Notes: generated by a model from the letters alone, not told the origin. A DNA stretch of 64,000 nt from Curtobacterium sp. MCBA15_001 (GCF_001864835.1 NZ_MJGI01000004.1:148437-212436), one strand, 5' to 3'. Shown: positions 16,292-24,957, counted from the stretch's first letter. Program-made: numbers and translations.

Positions 16292-17884
16292 GTGAGCCTC
16301 AGCACACTCCGCCGGCGGACACGCATCGCGCTCGCCGCCGCCGCGGTCCTGCCCCTCTTCGCCCTCGCCGCGTGCTCCGGCACCGGCAGCGCGACCACCG
16401 CGAACGCCGCACCGACGAACGGCACGCTGACCGTCGGACTGCTCGGCGACATCGGCCAGCCGCCGGACCCGGACATCTACTACGCCAACAACGGCCTCGC
16501 GATCGTGCTCAACACGTACGAGGGCCTGGTGCAGTACGCCAACGACACGGACGCGGTGAAGATCGCCCCGCGACTGGCGACGTCGTGGGACGTCAGCGGC
16601 GACAACACGACGTACACGTTCCACCTGCGCAAGGGCGTCACCTTCCACGACGGCACCCCGTTCACCTCGGCCGCCGTCAAGGTCGCGTTCGACCGGCGCA
16701 TCGCGGTCAAGGGCGGTGCGGCCTACATGGTGCAGGGCGTCAAGAGCGTCCAGACGCCGGACGACCTGACCGCCGTGGTCACGCTCGACGCGCCGAACTC
16801 AGCGTTCCTCGACTACCTGGCGTCGCCGTTCGGCCCGAAGATGGAGTCGCCGACCGCCCTGCGCGAGCACGCCGGCTCCGACGACGCGCAGACCTGGCTG
16901 CAGACGCACGACGCCGGCACCGGCGCCTACGCGATCAACGCAGCCGACCCCGGCACCTCGTGGACCCTGAAGCGGTACGACCAGTACTGGGGCACGAAGT
17001 CGCCGTTCACCACGGTGAAGCTGCCCATCTACTCCGACGTGTCCGCGCTGCAGCTCGCCTTCGACCGCGGCGACGTGTCGGCCGTCGTCGCCGCGCTGCC
17101 GTCGTCGAGCCTGTCGAAGTACGAGGACTCCACGAAGTACGCCAGCTACATGCTGCCCACGCTGCAGTCCGCGCTGGTCACGCTGAACCCGTCGCGGGAG
17201 TTCTTCGCGTCGAAGGAGGCCCGGCTCGCGTTCCTGCAGAGCATCGACCAGGAATCGCTCGTCAAGCAGGTCCTCGGCAGTCGTTCGGAGCCCGCGACAA
17301 CGCTCTACGCGAAGGGCATGATCCCCGGCGGCAAGGACGAGCAGGAGCTGCGGTACAAGCCGTCGGTGCTCAAGGCGTACGCCGCGGGACTGGCCAAGGG
17401 CACGACGATGACCATCGGCTACGCCAGCGGGAACACGAACGCGCAGCAGATGGCGGCCATCCAGGCGGCGAAGCTGCAGGCGCTCGGCATCACCGCGACG
17501 GCCAAGTCCTACCCGACCTCGCAGGTGTTCGGCTGGATCAACGACCCGAGTTCCGGCCCGGACGCGTTCTTCGACGGCAACAACGGCCCCGACGGCGGTT
17601 CGCCCTACATGTGGGGGCACGTCTTCTGGGACAAGTCGGGCGGGATCAACTACTTCGGGTGTGACGTCCCGAGCGTGGACGAGAAGCTGAACCAGGCCGT
17701 GGCGACCGGCGACGACGACCTGTACGTCGCCGCCGCGAAGGAGTACGCGGCGACCGGCTGCTACTACAACCTGTCGTACAACAAGGACTGGGTCCTGGCG
17801 CAGAAGTGGCTCGCCGGGGTCCCCGGAGCACACAACATCGGCGCGAATGAGCTTGACTTCAGCAAGCTCAGCATCAAGAAGTGA
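16292..17884 (+). CDS. Peptide/opine-type ABC substrate-binding lipoprotein
   Basis: A 530-residue family 5 solute-binding protein. The N-terminal signal peptide ends in the lipobox LAAC (Cys28), so it should be anchored to the membrane outer face. SBP_bac_5 features include APRLATSWDV and YTFHLRKGVTFHDGTPF (around residues 110-126). The family binds dipeptides, opines, nickel or amino-sugar compounds. The operon context (kinase, SIS deglycase, racemase, amidohydrolases) suggests a small conjugated nitrogen compound. GTG with GGAG upstream was chosen as the start. Confidence 0.93.
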   Translation: MSLSTLRRRTRIALAAAAVLPLFALAACSGTGSATTANAAPTNGTLTVGLLGDIGQPPDPDIYYANNGLAIVLNTYEGLVQYANDTDAVKIAPRLATSWDVSGDNTTYTFHLRKGVTFHDGTPFTSAAVKVAFDRRIAVKGGAAYMVQGVKSVQTPDDLTAVVTLDAPNSAFLDYLASPFGPKMESPTALREHAGSDDAQTWLQTHDAGTGAYAINAADPGTSWTLKRYDQYWGTKSPFTTVKLPIYSDVSALQLAFDRGDVSAVVAALPSSSLSKYEDSTKYASYMLPTLQSALVTLNPSREFFASKEARLAFLQSIDQESLVKQVLGSRSEPATTLYAKGMIPGGKDEQELRYKPSVLKAYAAGLAKGTTMTIGYASGNTNAQQMAAIQAAKLQALGITATAKSYPTSQVFGWINDPSSGPDAFFDGNNGPDGGSPYMWGHVFWDKSGGINYFGCDVPSVDEKLNQAVATGDDDLYVAAAKEYAATGCYYNLSYNKDWVLAQKWLAGVPGAHNIGANELDFSKLSIKK

Positions 17885-17896
17885 CCCCGCGGGGTC

Positions 17897-17926
17897 GGGT
17901 GGTCCGGGCGCAGGTCCGGACCACCC
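17897..17926 (+). terminator. Hairpin after the binding-protein gene
   Basis: Perfect 11-bp arms GGGTGGTCCGG and CCGGACCACCC flank an 8-nt loop 13 nt after the stop. No U tract follows, as is common in GC-rich actinobacteria. It should reduce read-through into the GntR gene. Confidence 0.6.
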
Positions 17927-17956
17927 CACCCGCTGGTCCCCAGGAGGACGGCCACG

Positions 17957-18676
17957 ATGACGACGACCAGACGTGACGACGCGACGGCGCAGCCCTCGCT
18001 CCCGCGCCAGATCCACGCCCGACTGCGTGAGGCGATCATCCGCGGTGCGTACCCGCAGGGCCACCGTCTCGCCGAGGTCCGCATCGCCGACGAACTGGCG
18101 GTGTCGCGGGTCCCGCTGCGCGAGGCGGTGCCGATGCTCGAGATGGAGGGCTTCGTCGTCACCTCGCCGCGCCGCGGGGCGGTCGTCACGACGTGGACGT
18201 CCGAGCTCATCCACGACCTGTTCGACCTGCGCGAGGTGCTCGAGGTGGGCGCCGCGGGTCTGGCCGCACGGGCAGTCGCACGGGGCGCCCCCGTCGAGCC
18301 CATCGAACGGGCACTGCAGCACTCCCACGCCGTGGTCGAGGCCGGGGACCCCTACGAGATCGCCGAGGCGAGCACGCTGTTCCACCAGGCGATCGTCGAC
18401 ACCACCGGCAACGCGCTCATGCAGGCGTCGATGCGGTCGGTGTCCGGCCGCGTGCAGTGGCTGTTCACCCTGACCAGTGAGCTCGACGTCCACGACGCCT
18501 TCCACGACCACGTCGAACTCGCCCAGGCGATCGCCGTCGGGAACGAACGCATGGCCGAGGCACTCGCCTTCGCCCACATCGAGCGCGATCGGGAGCCGTC
18601 GTTCGCGGTGCTCCACCAGCCGATCACGCCGGAGCGAGCAGCTGCAGCGGCCGACGCGTCGACCACCCTCCGGTGA
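17957..18676 (+). CDS. GntR family (FadR/FCD) transcriptional regulator
   Basis: A 239-residue regulator with an N-terminal winged helix (IHARLREAIIRGAYPQGHRL, then ELAVSRVPLREAV as the recognition helix) and an all-helical FCD ligand domain. FCD metal-binding type residues occur in FHQAIVDTTGN and DHVELAQAI. FCD regulators usually bind the small organic acid substrate of the operon they control. It follows the ten-gene operon, and GTATAC palindromes overlap that operon's promoter, so it is the probable repressor. A GGAGG site precedes the ATG. Confidence 0.92.
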   Translation: MTTTRRDDATAQPSLPRQIHARLREAIIRGAYPQGHRLAEVRIADELAVSRVPLREAVPMLEMEGFVVTSPRRGAVVTTWTSELIHDLFDLREVLEVGAAGLAARAVARGAPVEPIERALQHSHAVVEAGDPYEIAEASTLFHQAIVDTTGNALMQASMRSVSGRVQWLFTLTSELDVHDAFHDHVELAQAIAVGNERMAEALAFAHIERDREPSFAVLHQPITPERAAAAADASTTLR

Positions 18677-18678
18677 CG

Positions 18679-19716
18679 TCAGTGCTGCTGTCGGCCGTCG
18701 GCGGCCGGTGCCCAACCGAGCTCGGGGCCCAGCCGCTCCGCGATGTCCGTGGTGATCTGTGCGTAGTCGTCCGCGCGGAAGGCGAACGGCAGCGCGAACG
18801 CGACCTCGGTGGCGACCTGGTAGCCGGCGTCGGCGCGCAACCGGTCGGCGATCTCCGCAGACGTCCCGACGAGGTCGGCCGCGAACAGCAGCCCCGCGGG
18901 CCCCATCGGGACACCGATGCGCCCCGATCGATCCGCGGCGTACGCGCGGTAGCGCTGGGTCTGCTCGCGAGTCGCGGTGTCCGTGGGGATCACCACCAGC
19001 CCCTGTGACACCCGGGCGCTGCTCGGGTCCGGGTGCGCGTCGAGGTAGGCGTCGACCTGCGCACGCTGGTTCGTGGCGAAGTCGGTCCCGACCTCGCTCC
19101 GGGTGACGCTGGAGGTCAGCAGGTGGAAGCCGTTCTCGGCAGCCCAGACCGCGGAGCGGGTGCTGCCGGTCCCGTACCAGAGCCGGTCGGCCAGACCTGC
19201 GCTGTGCGGCTGGACCGTCGTCGCGAACTCCTCGGTCCCGCGACGCTCGGCGACGTCGGCCACGGCGTCGCCGCGCACCAGGTCGCGGAGGCGCAGGAGC
19301 CGGTCGTTGCCGAGGTCCTCGTGCTCGAGGGTGTCGGGGTAGATCGCCTGTCGGTAGAGGTCGAAGTTCATCGGGACGCCGACGGAGAAGCCTGGGTTGA
19401 GTCGACCGCCGAGCAGCAGGTCAACGGTGGCCAGGTCCTCGGCGAGGCGGAACGGGTTCTCGGCGCCGATCGGCGTGACGGCCGTCCCGAGCGCGATACG
19501 CGAGGTCCGCTGCGAGGCAGCGGCCATGAGCGCGACCGGGGAGGATATCCCGTGCTGCAGGTGGCGGTGCCGCAGCCAGGCACTGTCGAAGCCGATCGCC
19601 TCGGCACGCTCGATCACGCGGAGTGTCCCTTCGTGTCCGTCCGCCGGACGGGCGGGATCGAAGGACCCGATGGTCAGGAAGCCGAGCCGTTCCAGCGGTC
19701 GTCCATCGCGAGGCAT
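18679..19716 (-). CDS. LLM-class flavin-dependent oxidoreductase
   Basis: A 345-residue bacterial-luciferase-like TIM-barrel enzyme that would use reduced flavin and oxygen. Family features include FDSAWLRHRH, ASQRTSRIALGTAVTPIG and NPFRLAEDLATVDLLLGGR. The substrate is unknown; relatives are alkane, aminosugar or sulfonate monooxygenases. Its N-terminal third is duplicated as a pseudogene at 6014-6284. It converges on the GntR gene with 2 nt between the stops. A GACGAT element 6 nt before the ATG could be a leaderless -10. Confidence 0.92.
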   Translation of the reverse strand: MPRDGRPLERLGFLTIGSFDPARPADGHEGTLRVIERAEAIGFDSAWLRHRHLQHGISSPVALMAAASQRTSRIALGTAVTPIGAENPFRLAEDLATVDLLLGGRLNPGFSVGVPMNFDLYRQAIYPDTLEHEDLGNDRLLRLRDLVRGDAVADVAERRGTEEFATTVQPHSAGLADRLWYGTGSTRSAVWAAENGFHLLTSSVTRSEVGTDFATNQRAQVDAYLDAHPDPSSARVSQGLVVIPTDTATREQTQRYRAYAADRSGRIGVPMGPAGLLFAADLVGTSAEIADRLRADAGYQVATEVAFALPFAFRADDYAQITTDIAERLGPELGWAPAADGRQQH

Positions 19717-19772
19717 GGTCCGATCGTCGCAGACCGGGAGCGGGACCGCGAGGAGGCGGGTGGCAACGGACG

Positions 19773-19822
19773 GACGGACAGAGGAGGCGCGGTGCCGGCT
19801 GGCACCGCGCCTCCTGTCCGTC
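19773..19822 (-). terminator. GGAGGCGCGG-type hairpin after the AI-2E gene
   Basis: Arms GGAGGCGCGGTGCC and GGCACCGCGCCTCC are perfectly complementary around a GGCT loop, and GACGGACA / TGTCCGTC extends the stem with a 2-nt bulge. It lies 13 nt downstream of the AI-2E transporter stop. The same stem core recurs at 27783-27825 and 41161-41202. Confidence 0.75.
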
Positions 19823-19834
19823 AGCCCCCGGCCC

Positions 19835-20950
19835 TCACGCGGGCTCGGCGCTCACCGGGATCGGCAGCGCGATCTCGACGTCGGGGTCGTCCTGCCGAGC
19901 AGCCCGGATCATCGAGTTCGCGGTGGCCGCGAGCGGAACGGCGAAGAACCCGCCCGCGATGCCGCCGATCGTGGTGCCCGCGATGACGGCCACCAGGACG
20001 GCGAGCGGGTGCACGGCCACCACGGATCCCGTGAGGAACGGATGCAGGACCTGCCCCTCGAGCTGCTGCACGAGGACGACCACACCGAGCATGACCAGCG
20101 CGACCACCCAGCCCTTGAAGAGCAGTGCCAACAGGACGGCGACGGCACCCGCGGCGAACGCGCCTACGACCGGGATGAACGCGCCGATGAAGACGACCAC
20201 GCCGACGGGTCCGGCGAGCGGGACGCCGAGCAGGAACGCGCCGAGGGCGATGCCGATCGCGTCGGTCGCGGCGATGACGACCTGCACCCGGATGAAGTGC
20301 GTCAACGTCGTCCAGCCGGCCTCGCTGGCGACGTGGATGCGGTGCTGGGCGCTGCGCGGGAAGAGCGACACCACCCAGTCCCACATCCGCCGGCCGCCGG
20401 TGAGGGCGAAGATCGTCGTGAAGGTGACGATGAACAGGCCTTCGCCGAGGTGGACGAGTGTCGCACCCGCCACCGCGACACCCTGTCGGAGCTCCGCGGC
20501 ATGCCGCGTGATGAACGAGCGGACGTCGGCCGACACGGTGTCGAGGTCCACCGCCGGCAGCCCGAGCGGTGGGTGCCGGAGCAGGTCCTGCGCGGAACTG
20601 ACGAGCGCGACCGACCGGGCCTCGAGCGCCGGGAGCTGTTCGCTGACCCGCCAGACGACCAGGAACACGAGCAGCGCGATGCCGGCCACGAGGGTCAGCA
20701 GCGCCGTGGTGATCGACAGCCACTTCGGCACGCCGTGCCGCTGGAGCAGCGCGCTGAACGGGACGAGCAGCGCCGCGACCACCAGCCCGATCGCCAGCGG
20801 GACGACCACGTTCGCCAGGGTGAACGTCACCCATCCCGCCAGCCCGACAGCTGCCGCGATGACCAGGAGTCGGCCGGCGAAGACCGCACCGGTGCGCAGC
20901 CCGGAGGACCGGGACGGGGAGGGGTCGCCGGAGGCAGCGGCAGCAGACAT
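19835..20950 (-). CDS. AI-2E family transporter (PerM/YdiK-like)
   Basis: A 371-residue membrane protein of the AI-2E/PerM family, with about eight membrane segments. The first pair lies near residues 25-60. A long extracytoplasmic or amphipathic region follows (about 85-150). The C-terminal bundle contains GFFAVPLAATANSMIRA, the usual family ending. Family members export autoinducer-2, ions or other small molecules; most are uncharacterised. The ATG directly precedes the retinal gene block but on its own transcription unit edge (16 nt from the blh stop), so read-through from blh is possible. Confidence 0.9.
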   Translation of the reverse strand: MSAAAASGDPSPSRSSGLRTGAVFAGRLLVIAAAVGLAGWVTFTLANVVVPLAIGLVVAALLVPFSALLQRHGVPKWLSITTALLTLVAGIALLVFLVVWRVSEQLPALEARSVALVSSAQDLLRHPPLGLPAVDLDTVSADVRSFITRHAAELRQGVAVAGATLVHLGEGLFIVTFTTIFALTGGRRMWDWVVSLFPRSAQHRIHVASEAGWTTLTHFIRVQVVIAATDAIGIALGAFLLGVPLAGPVGVVVFIGAFIPVVGAFAAGAVAVLLALLFKGWVVALVMLGVVVLVQQLEGQVLHPFLTGSVVAVHPLAVLVAVIAGTTIGGIAGGFFAVPLAATANSMIRAARQDDPDVEIALPIPVSAEPA

Positions 20951-20966
20951 GGGGGTCGTCCTTCGT

Positions 20967-22025
20967 TCAGGGGGAATGAGGGAGTGCAGCGGGATCGCGC
21001 CAGGTGCGTTGGACGTGGTCCATCCAACTGACGACGACCGTGTGTGGTGTGGTCAGCGCCGCGATCAGGACGAGGTAGACGCCGAGGTCCGCGCGACCCA
21101 CGACGAGCGCGAGGACGACGAGCATCGCGACGGCGATCGCGGTGACCGGCCATGCCTGGCGCAGGAACTGGAGGAACGGTGCCCACAGCCGTCCGTCGAA
21201 CAGCGCGTCAGCGGCGACGGGGTCGGTCAGTTCCAGCCGGAGCACGTGCCGCACCGCGTGCCACAGCGTGAAGTAGAGCCCGACGGCGAGCACCGGCGGC
21301 ACCACGGCGAAGAACGCCAGGAGGACGAGGTCCTCGGTGGCCGGTCGTCGCGCCCGGCCGGTGCGGTGCGCGGCGACGACGTGCAGTGCGACCAGCACGA
21401 GGACGAGGGCGGCGAGCGCCAGTCGGACCGGGCCCGGCACCGTGTCGATCCCGGCGCTGTGTGGTCCGGGGCGGAGCACGTCGACGGTGCCGGTGACGAC
21501 GGTCGTCGCCGCCACCGGGTGCGCGACGAACGGGACGAGCATGGGCAGCGCACCGCGCGTCGCGACGGTCAGCGCCGCCTCGCCGCGTCCGACACCGCCC
21601 TCGTCGAGGAGACGGTCGACGAACAGGTCGCCCTGGCCCCAGTGGAACCAGGTGACGCCGATGAAGACCCAGAAGCCGACGAGCGGAGCGGCGCCCCAGA
21701 GCACCGCCGTCCCCGTCCCGACGACCAGGTACAGCAGGACGACGACGGCGATCGACCGGGCGACGCTCGTGCCCGGGAGGAGCCGGGCCGGCACGAGGTG
21801 GTCGAGTGCTCCGTGCGGGAGCCCGAACACCAGGATGCTCACGGCGAAGGGCACCACCTGCACCATGAGCGGGACTGTCCCTCCGACCGTCGCGACGACG
21901 GCGCAGGCCACGGTCACCGCGGTCAGGGTCGCGGTGACCGGGGCGAGGACGCGCCGGGTGATCCGTGTGCGCAGTGCCGGGGGCGTCGTGGTCCGAGGTA
22001 CCTCTGCCCGGACCGCCGTGCTCAC
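20967..22025 (-). CDS. blh: Brp/Blh family beta-carotene 15,15'-dioxygenase
   Basis: Blh cleaves beta-carotene into two molecules of retinal, the rhodopsin chromophore. The 352-residue protein is an integral membrane protein with about eight segments. The iron-binding histidines lie in FGLPHGALDH, TWFHWGQGD, LWHAVRH and LTTPHTVVV, with a further MDH near the C-terminus. GTG at 22025 overlaps the crtY stop (GTGA), giving strict coupling. Longer open sequence upstream lies inside crtY and has no homology. Rhodopsin, cyclase and cleavage enzyme are transcribed in that order. Confidence 0.95.
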   Translation of the reverse strand: MSTAVRAEVPRTTTPPALRTRITRRVLAPVTATLTAVTVACAVVATVGGTVPLMVQVVPFAVSILVFGLPHGALDHLVPARLLPGTSVARSIAVVVLLYLVVGTGTAVLWGAAPLVGFWVFIGVTWFHWGQGDLFVDRLLDEGGVGRGEAALTVATRGALPMLVPFVAHPVAATTVVTGTVDVLRPGPHSAGIDTVPGPVRLALAALVLVLVALHVVAAHRTGRARRPATEDLVLLAFFAVVPPVLAVGLYFTLWHAVRHVLRLELTDPVAADALFDGRLWAPFLQFLRQAWPVTAIAVAMLVVLALVVGRADLGVYLVLIAALTTPHTVVVSWMDHVQRTWRDPAALPHSP

Positions 22026-23266
22026 GATCGGCCCCGCTGGCCGCGCACGGCCCGTACCGCCGCGTCCGCCAGCGTGCGCACGAGCGCGGCGAGGAACGGT
22101 GTCTTCTGCAGCGCGAGGACGATGCGGAGGTCGTCGACGACGCTCGAGCGCTCGGTGAGGAAGCGGACGACGAGCGGGCCGGGCAGCGCGAAGAGCCGAC
22201 GGAACGCCTCTGCCGCCTCGTCGGGTCGGTGTCGGAGGAACCGCAGGAACACAGCGTCGAGGAACCGGGTCCGGCCGCGGTCGACGAACGCCGGGACCGG
22301 AGTGCCGGCGGCCAGGTGCTCGGCGATCGTCTCGCTGTGCCGGTTGCTCCGGGCGAAGCCGTAGCCGCTGCTCGGCCTGGTCGTCCCGAGGACTGCGCTG
22401 ACCCGAGCGGGGCGTGCGGCCGCAGGTACGACGTCCGTCATCGGGATGCACCCCTGTTCCTCGTCGTCCACCTTCCACTCATCGCGGTCGAGCGCCCAGC
22501 GGCGCTGCACGTAGGCCGCGATCGCGCTGCGGTGGTCGAGCGGGTCGTCGGCCACCGGCGTGAAGAGCGTGCTCTCGACCAGGGCATGGGTCGTGGAGAC
22601 CGGGAGCACGTACACGAAGTGGACGACACCCGGCTGCCGTGCGTCGGCGAAGTCCATCAACGTGACCGTGGTCGGGTCGAAGACCGGTCGCTCGGCGGTG
22701 ACCCACTGACCGACGAACCGCTGGTGCAGCACCACCCGGCCGAGTGGCGTCGACGTGGGACACCGTGGCCCGCGTGCATCGAGGACGGCGCTGGCGCGCA
22801 CACTGCCCGTGCGGGTCCGGACGAGGACGCCGTCGTCGGAGCGGTCGACGGCTCGGACCGGTACGCCGTCCACCAGGCGGACCGACCGTGAGGTGGCGAG
22901 CCGACGGTCCGCGGCCGCCCGACGGTCGGCTGCGCGCACGAGCACGTACGGGTGCGCCGGGTCCGACCCGACGCTCACACCGCGCTCGGTGCGGACCTCC
23001 CACCGTGACCACGACGCTGATCGCGCCTCTGGTACGGGGTCGCTGCCGTCGTCCCATGAGCACCACGATCGACTGTCGTCCCCGGAGCGTCCTTCGAGGA
23101 CCAGCACCGTCCGGGAGCCGGGCATCGCGGCGAGTCGGACGGCGGTCGCGAGGCCGACGCAGCCTCCCCCGACGATCGCGATGTCCACCGTCGACGGCAG
23201 ACGCCGGGCGCACGGCCCGGAGGCCGGAGCGTGGACCACCCCGGCCTCCGGGAGTGTCGACGTCAC
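22022..23266 (-). CDS. crtY: Lycopene beta-cyclase CrtY
   Basis: CrtY cyclises both ends of lycopene to give beta-carotene, the Blh substrate. The 414-residue protein has an N-terminal FAD/NAD-binding Rossmann motif IAIVGGGCVGLATA (about residues 29-42). The CrtY-specific FVGQWVTAERPVFDPTTVTLMDF region is present, as is the C-terminal GYGFARS segment that usually precedes the membrane-associated part. GTG start, 4 nt after the rhodopsin stop. Phytoene synthase and desaturase genes are not in the window and must be elsewhere. Confidence 0.92.
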   Translation of the reverse strand: MTSTLPEAGVVHAPASGPCARRLPSTVDIAIVGGGCVGLATAVRLAAMPGSRTVLVLEGRSGDDSRSWCSWDDGSDPVPEARSASWSRWEVRTERGVSVGSDPAHPYVLVRAADRRAAADRRLATSRSVRLVDGVPVRAVDRSDDGVLVRTRTGSVRASAVLDARGPRCPTSTPLGRVVLHQRFVGQWVTAERPVFDPTTVTLMDFADARQPGVVHFVYVLPVSTTHALVESTLFTPVADDPLDHRSAIAAYVQRRWALDRDEWKVDDEEQGCIPMTDVVPAAARPARVSAVLGTTRPSSGYGFARSNRHSETIAEHLAAGTPVPAFVDRGRTRFLDAVFLRFLRHRPDEAAEAFRRLFALPGPLVVRFLTERSSVVDDLRIVLALQKTPFLAALVRTLADAAVRAVRGQRGRS

Positions 23267-23270
23267 GGTC

Positions 23271-24191
23271 TCAGCGCCGGGCCGTGCGCTCAGCGCGGCG
23301 AGCAGCGGTCACCGGTGCGCCCGTCGTCGGGAGCGAGGTCGGGAGGGTGCCGTCGGAGCGCTTCTCGGACGAGATCCACAGCGCCTCGGGGAGCGTGTCG
23401 ACGCCGGCACGGACGTCCTCGGCGGAGCGGATCTTCGCGATCTTGTGGATCATCGAGCCGAACCCGACCTTGGCGACGATGTCCGCGGCGGACAGGACGA
23501 CCTGCATCCAGGTGATGACGGCGCCCCCGTGGCCCCAGCCCTGCAGGCCGAAGACGATCGGGTAGGCCAGCCACGTGACGATCAGCAGGATGCCGGCGTT
23601 GCGGAGCGTCGCCGCGGCTTCGGAGCCGGCGAGGTCGCGGCGGCCCTTGACCACCACGTAGATGACCAGCAGGTACAGCACGACCATGAAGACACCCGAG
23701 ATGACGCCCCAGAGCCAGAGCGCTCTCGTGTCCGTCCCGGAGTCGATGACCACGCCGCCGATGAACCCGGTGCTGATCATGAGGAACGCAGCGGCGATGC
23801 CGACCGCTCGGAAGCGACGGGCGGCGGCACCGACGAGGGTCGAGACGGCGAGCAGCTCGATCACGAGCAGCGGGACGGTGACCGTCCAGTCGAAGTACCG
23901 CGGTGCCCACGACAGGATCGCGTTGGCGTTCGGCACCCACGCGTCGCCTCGTCGGACGTAGCCGAGTGCGAACTCGACCACGAGCAGCACGTACGACAGG
24001 AACGCGATGCCGGTGATGCACATGCCGGCGTAGACACCGGATCGGAAGCGGCCGGTGATCTCGTTCGTCGAGACCCAGCTCTTGACGAAGAAGGCGAAGA
24101 GCGCAAGTCCGGCGACGGAGAGCGCGTAGACGATGATCGAGTGCTCCGCGAGCGTGAGTGTGGCGTTCCACGGGGCGAGTGTGTCGTGCAT
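23271..24191 (-). CDS. Microbial rhodopsin, outward proton pump type
   Basis: A 306-residue seven-helix retinal protein. Helix C reads RYFDWTVTVPLLVIE, giving proton acceptor Asp101, Thr105 and proton donor Glu112 (the DTE motif of proton pumps). Leu109 sits at the spectral tuning site, which predicts green absorption. Helix G has Asp237 and the retinal Schiff-base Lys241 (DIVAKVGFG). The position of proteorhodopsin His75 is Ser66 here. A Shine-Dalgarno-like GGAAGGA precedes the ATG. It leads the rhodopsin-crtY-blh operon and is divergent from a LuxR-type regulator. Confidence 0.96.
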   Translation of the reverse strand: MHDTLAPWNATLTLAEHSIIVYALSVAGLALFAFFVKSWVSTNEITGRFRSGVYAGMCITGIAFLSYVLLVVEFALGYVRRGDAWVPNANAILSWAPRYFDWTVTVPLLVIELLAVSTLVGAAARRFRAVGIAAAFLMISTGFIGGVVIDSGTDTRALWLWGVISGVFMVVLYLLVIYVVVKGRRDLAGSEAAATLRNAGILLIVTWLAYPIVFGLQGWGHGGAVITWMQVVLSAADIVAKVGFGSMIHKIAKIRSAEDVRAGVDTLPEALWISSEKRSDGTLPTSLPTTGAPVTAARRAERTARR

Positions 24192-24264
24192 GAGGTGGTC
24201 CTTCCGGAGGTCGGCCGCCGTACGGTGGCAGGACTGACCGAACCAGTCGCGCAGATGCGCGGTC

Positions 24265-24280
24265 TCACCCCCAGGGGTGA
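24265..24280. promoter_or_regulatory. Palindrome between rhodopsin and LuxR genes
   Basis: TCACCCCCAGGGGTGA is a perfect inverted repeat with a 2-nt centre, located 17 nt before the LuxR-type start and 74 nt before the rhodopsin start. It is a candidate operator for the divergent regulator. Confidence 0.45.
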
Positions 24281-24296
24281 TCATTCGAGGAGCTTC

Positions 24297-24938
24297 ATGA
24301 TCGAGAAGACCCGTGTGGCGCTCGTCAACGACTACGAGCTCGTGCTCCGCGGTCTCGCCCAGATGCTCGCGCCGTTCCGGGACCGGATCGAGGTGGTCCA
24401 GCTCGATGCCGGCCGACGCGTCACGAGACCGGTCGACGTGGCGCTGTACGACACCTTCGCTCAGCCCCGGCCGGACGACGAGGACGTCTCGCGGCTGGCG
24501 TCGAACCCGCTCATCCGCACCGTCGCGGTCTTCACCTGGAAGATGGACCAGGACCTCATCGATGCAGCGGTCCGGCGCGGCGCGACCGGGTACTTCCCGA
24601 AGAGCCTGGCGGGTGCGGAGCTCGCCGACGGGCTGCTCCGGGTCGCCGCGGGGGAGCACGTGATCGGCGACCCGCGTCGTCGCGTCACGTCGGGCCCGGG
24701 TGTCGACTGGCCGGGCCGCGACCACGGCATCTCCGACCGGCAGTCCGAGATCCTGGCGCTCATCACGCAGGGCAAGCGGAACGAGGAGATCGCGGTCCTG
24801 ACGCACCTCAGCCCGAACACCGTCAAGACGCACATCCGCACGCTCTACAGCAAGATCGGTGCGCTGAACCGGGTGGACGCAGTGCTCTGGGGGACCGAGA
24901 ACGGGTTCCGACCGGACCACCGGAGCATCGACGACTGA
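24297..24938 (+). CDS. Orphan LuxR/NarL-type response regulator
   Basis: A 213-residue protein with a receiver-like N-terminal domain and a C-terminal GerE/LuxR DNA-binding domain (LSPNTVKTHIRTLYSKIGAL). The receiver has Asp12, phospho-acceptor candidate Asp52 (ALYDTF), Thr79 and Lys101, but Asn11 replaces the first Asp of the usual acidic pair. No histidine kinase is nearby. It is divergent from the rhodopsin operon and shares its 105-nt control region, so it probably regulates retinal and rhodopsin genes. GAGGAG precedes the ATG. Confidence 0.88.
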   Translation: MIEKTRVALVNDYELVLRGLAQMLAPFRDRIEVVQLDAGRRVTRPVDVALYDTFAQPRPDDEDVSRLASNPLIRTVAVFTWKMDQDLIDAAVRRGATGYFPKSLAGAELADGLLRVAAGEHVIGDPRRRVTSGPGVDWPGRDHGISDRQSEILALITQGKRNEEIAVLTHLSPNTVKTHIRTLYSKIGALNRVDAVLWGTENGFRPDHRSIDD

Positions 24939-24957
24939 CGCGGTGTGATGCGTTCCG

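Noticed and set aside
19623-22364. A 913-codon plus-strand open frame
   Set aside because: It lies opposite the AI-2E, blh and crtY genes, is rich in Arg, Thr and Ser as expected of antisense GC-rich frames, and matches no family.
20967-23266. A complete carotenoid biosynthesis cluster
   Set aside because: Only the cyclase and cleavage genes are present; phytoene synthase, desaturase and GGPP synthase genes are absent from the window.
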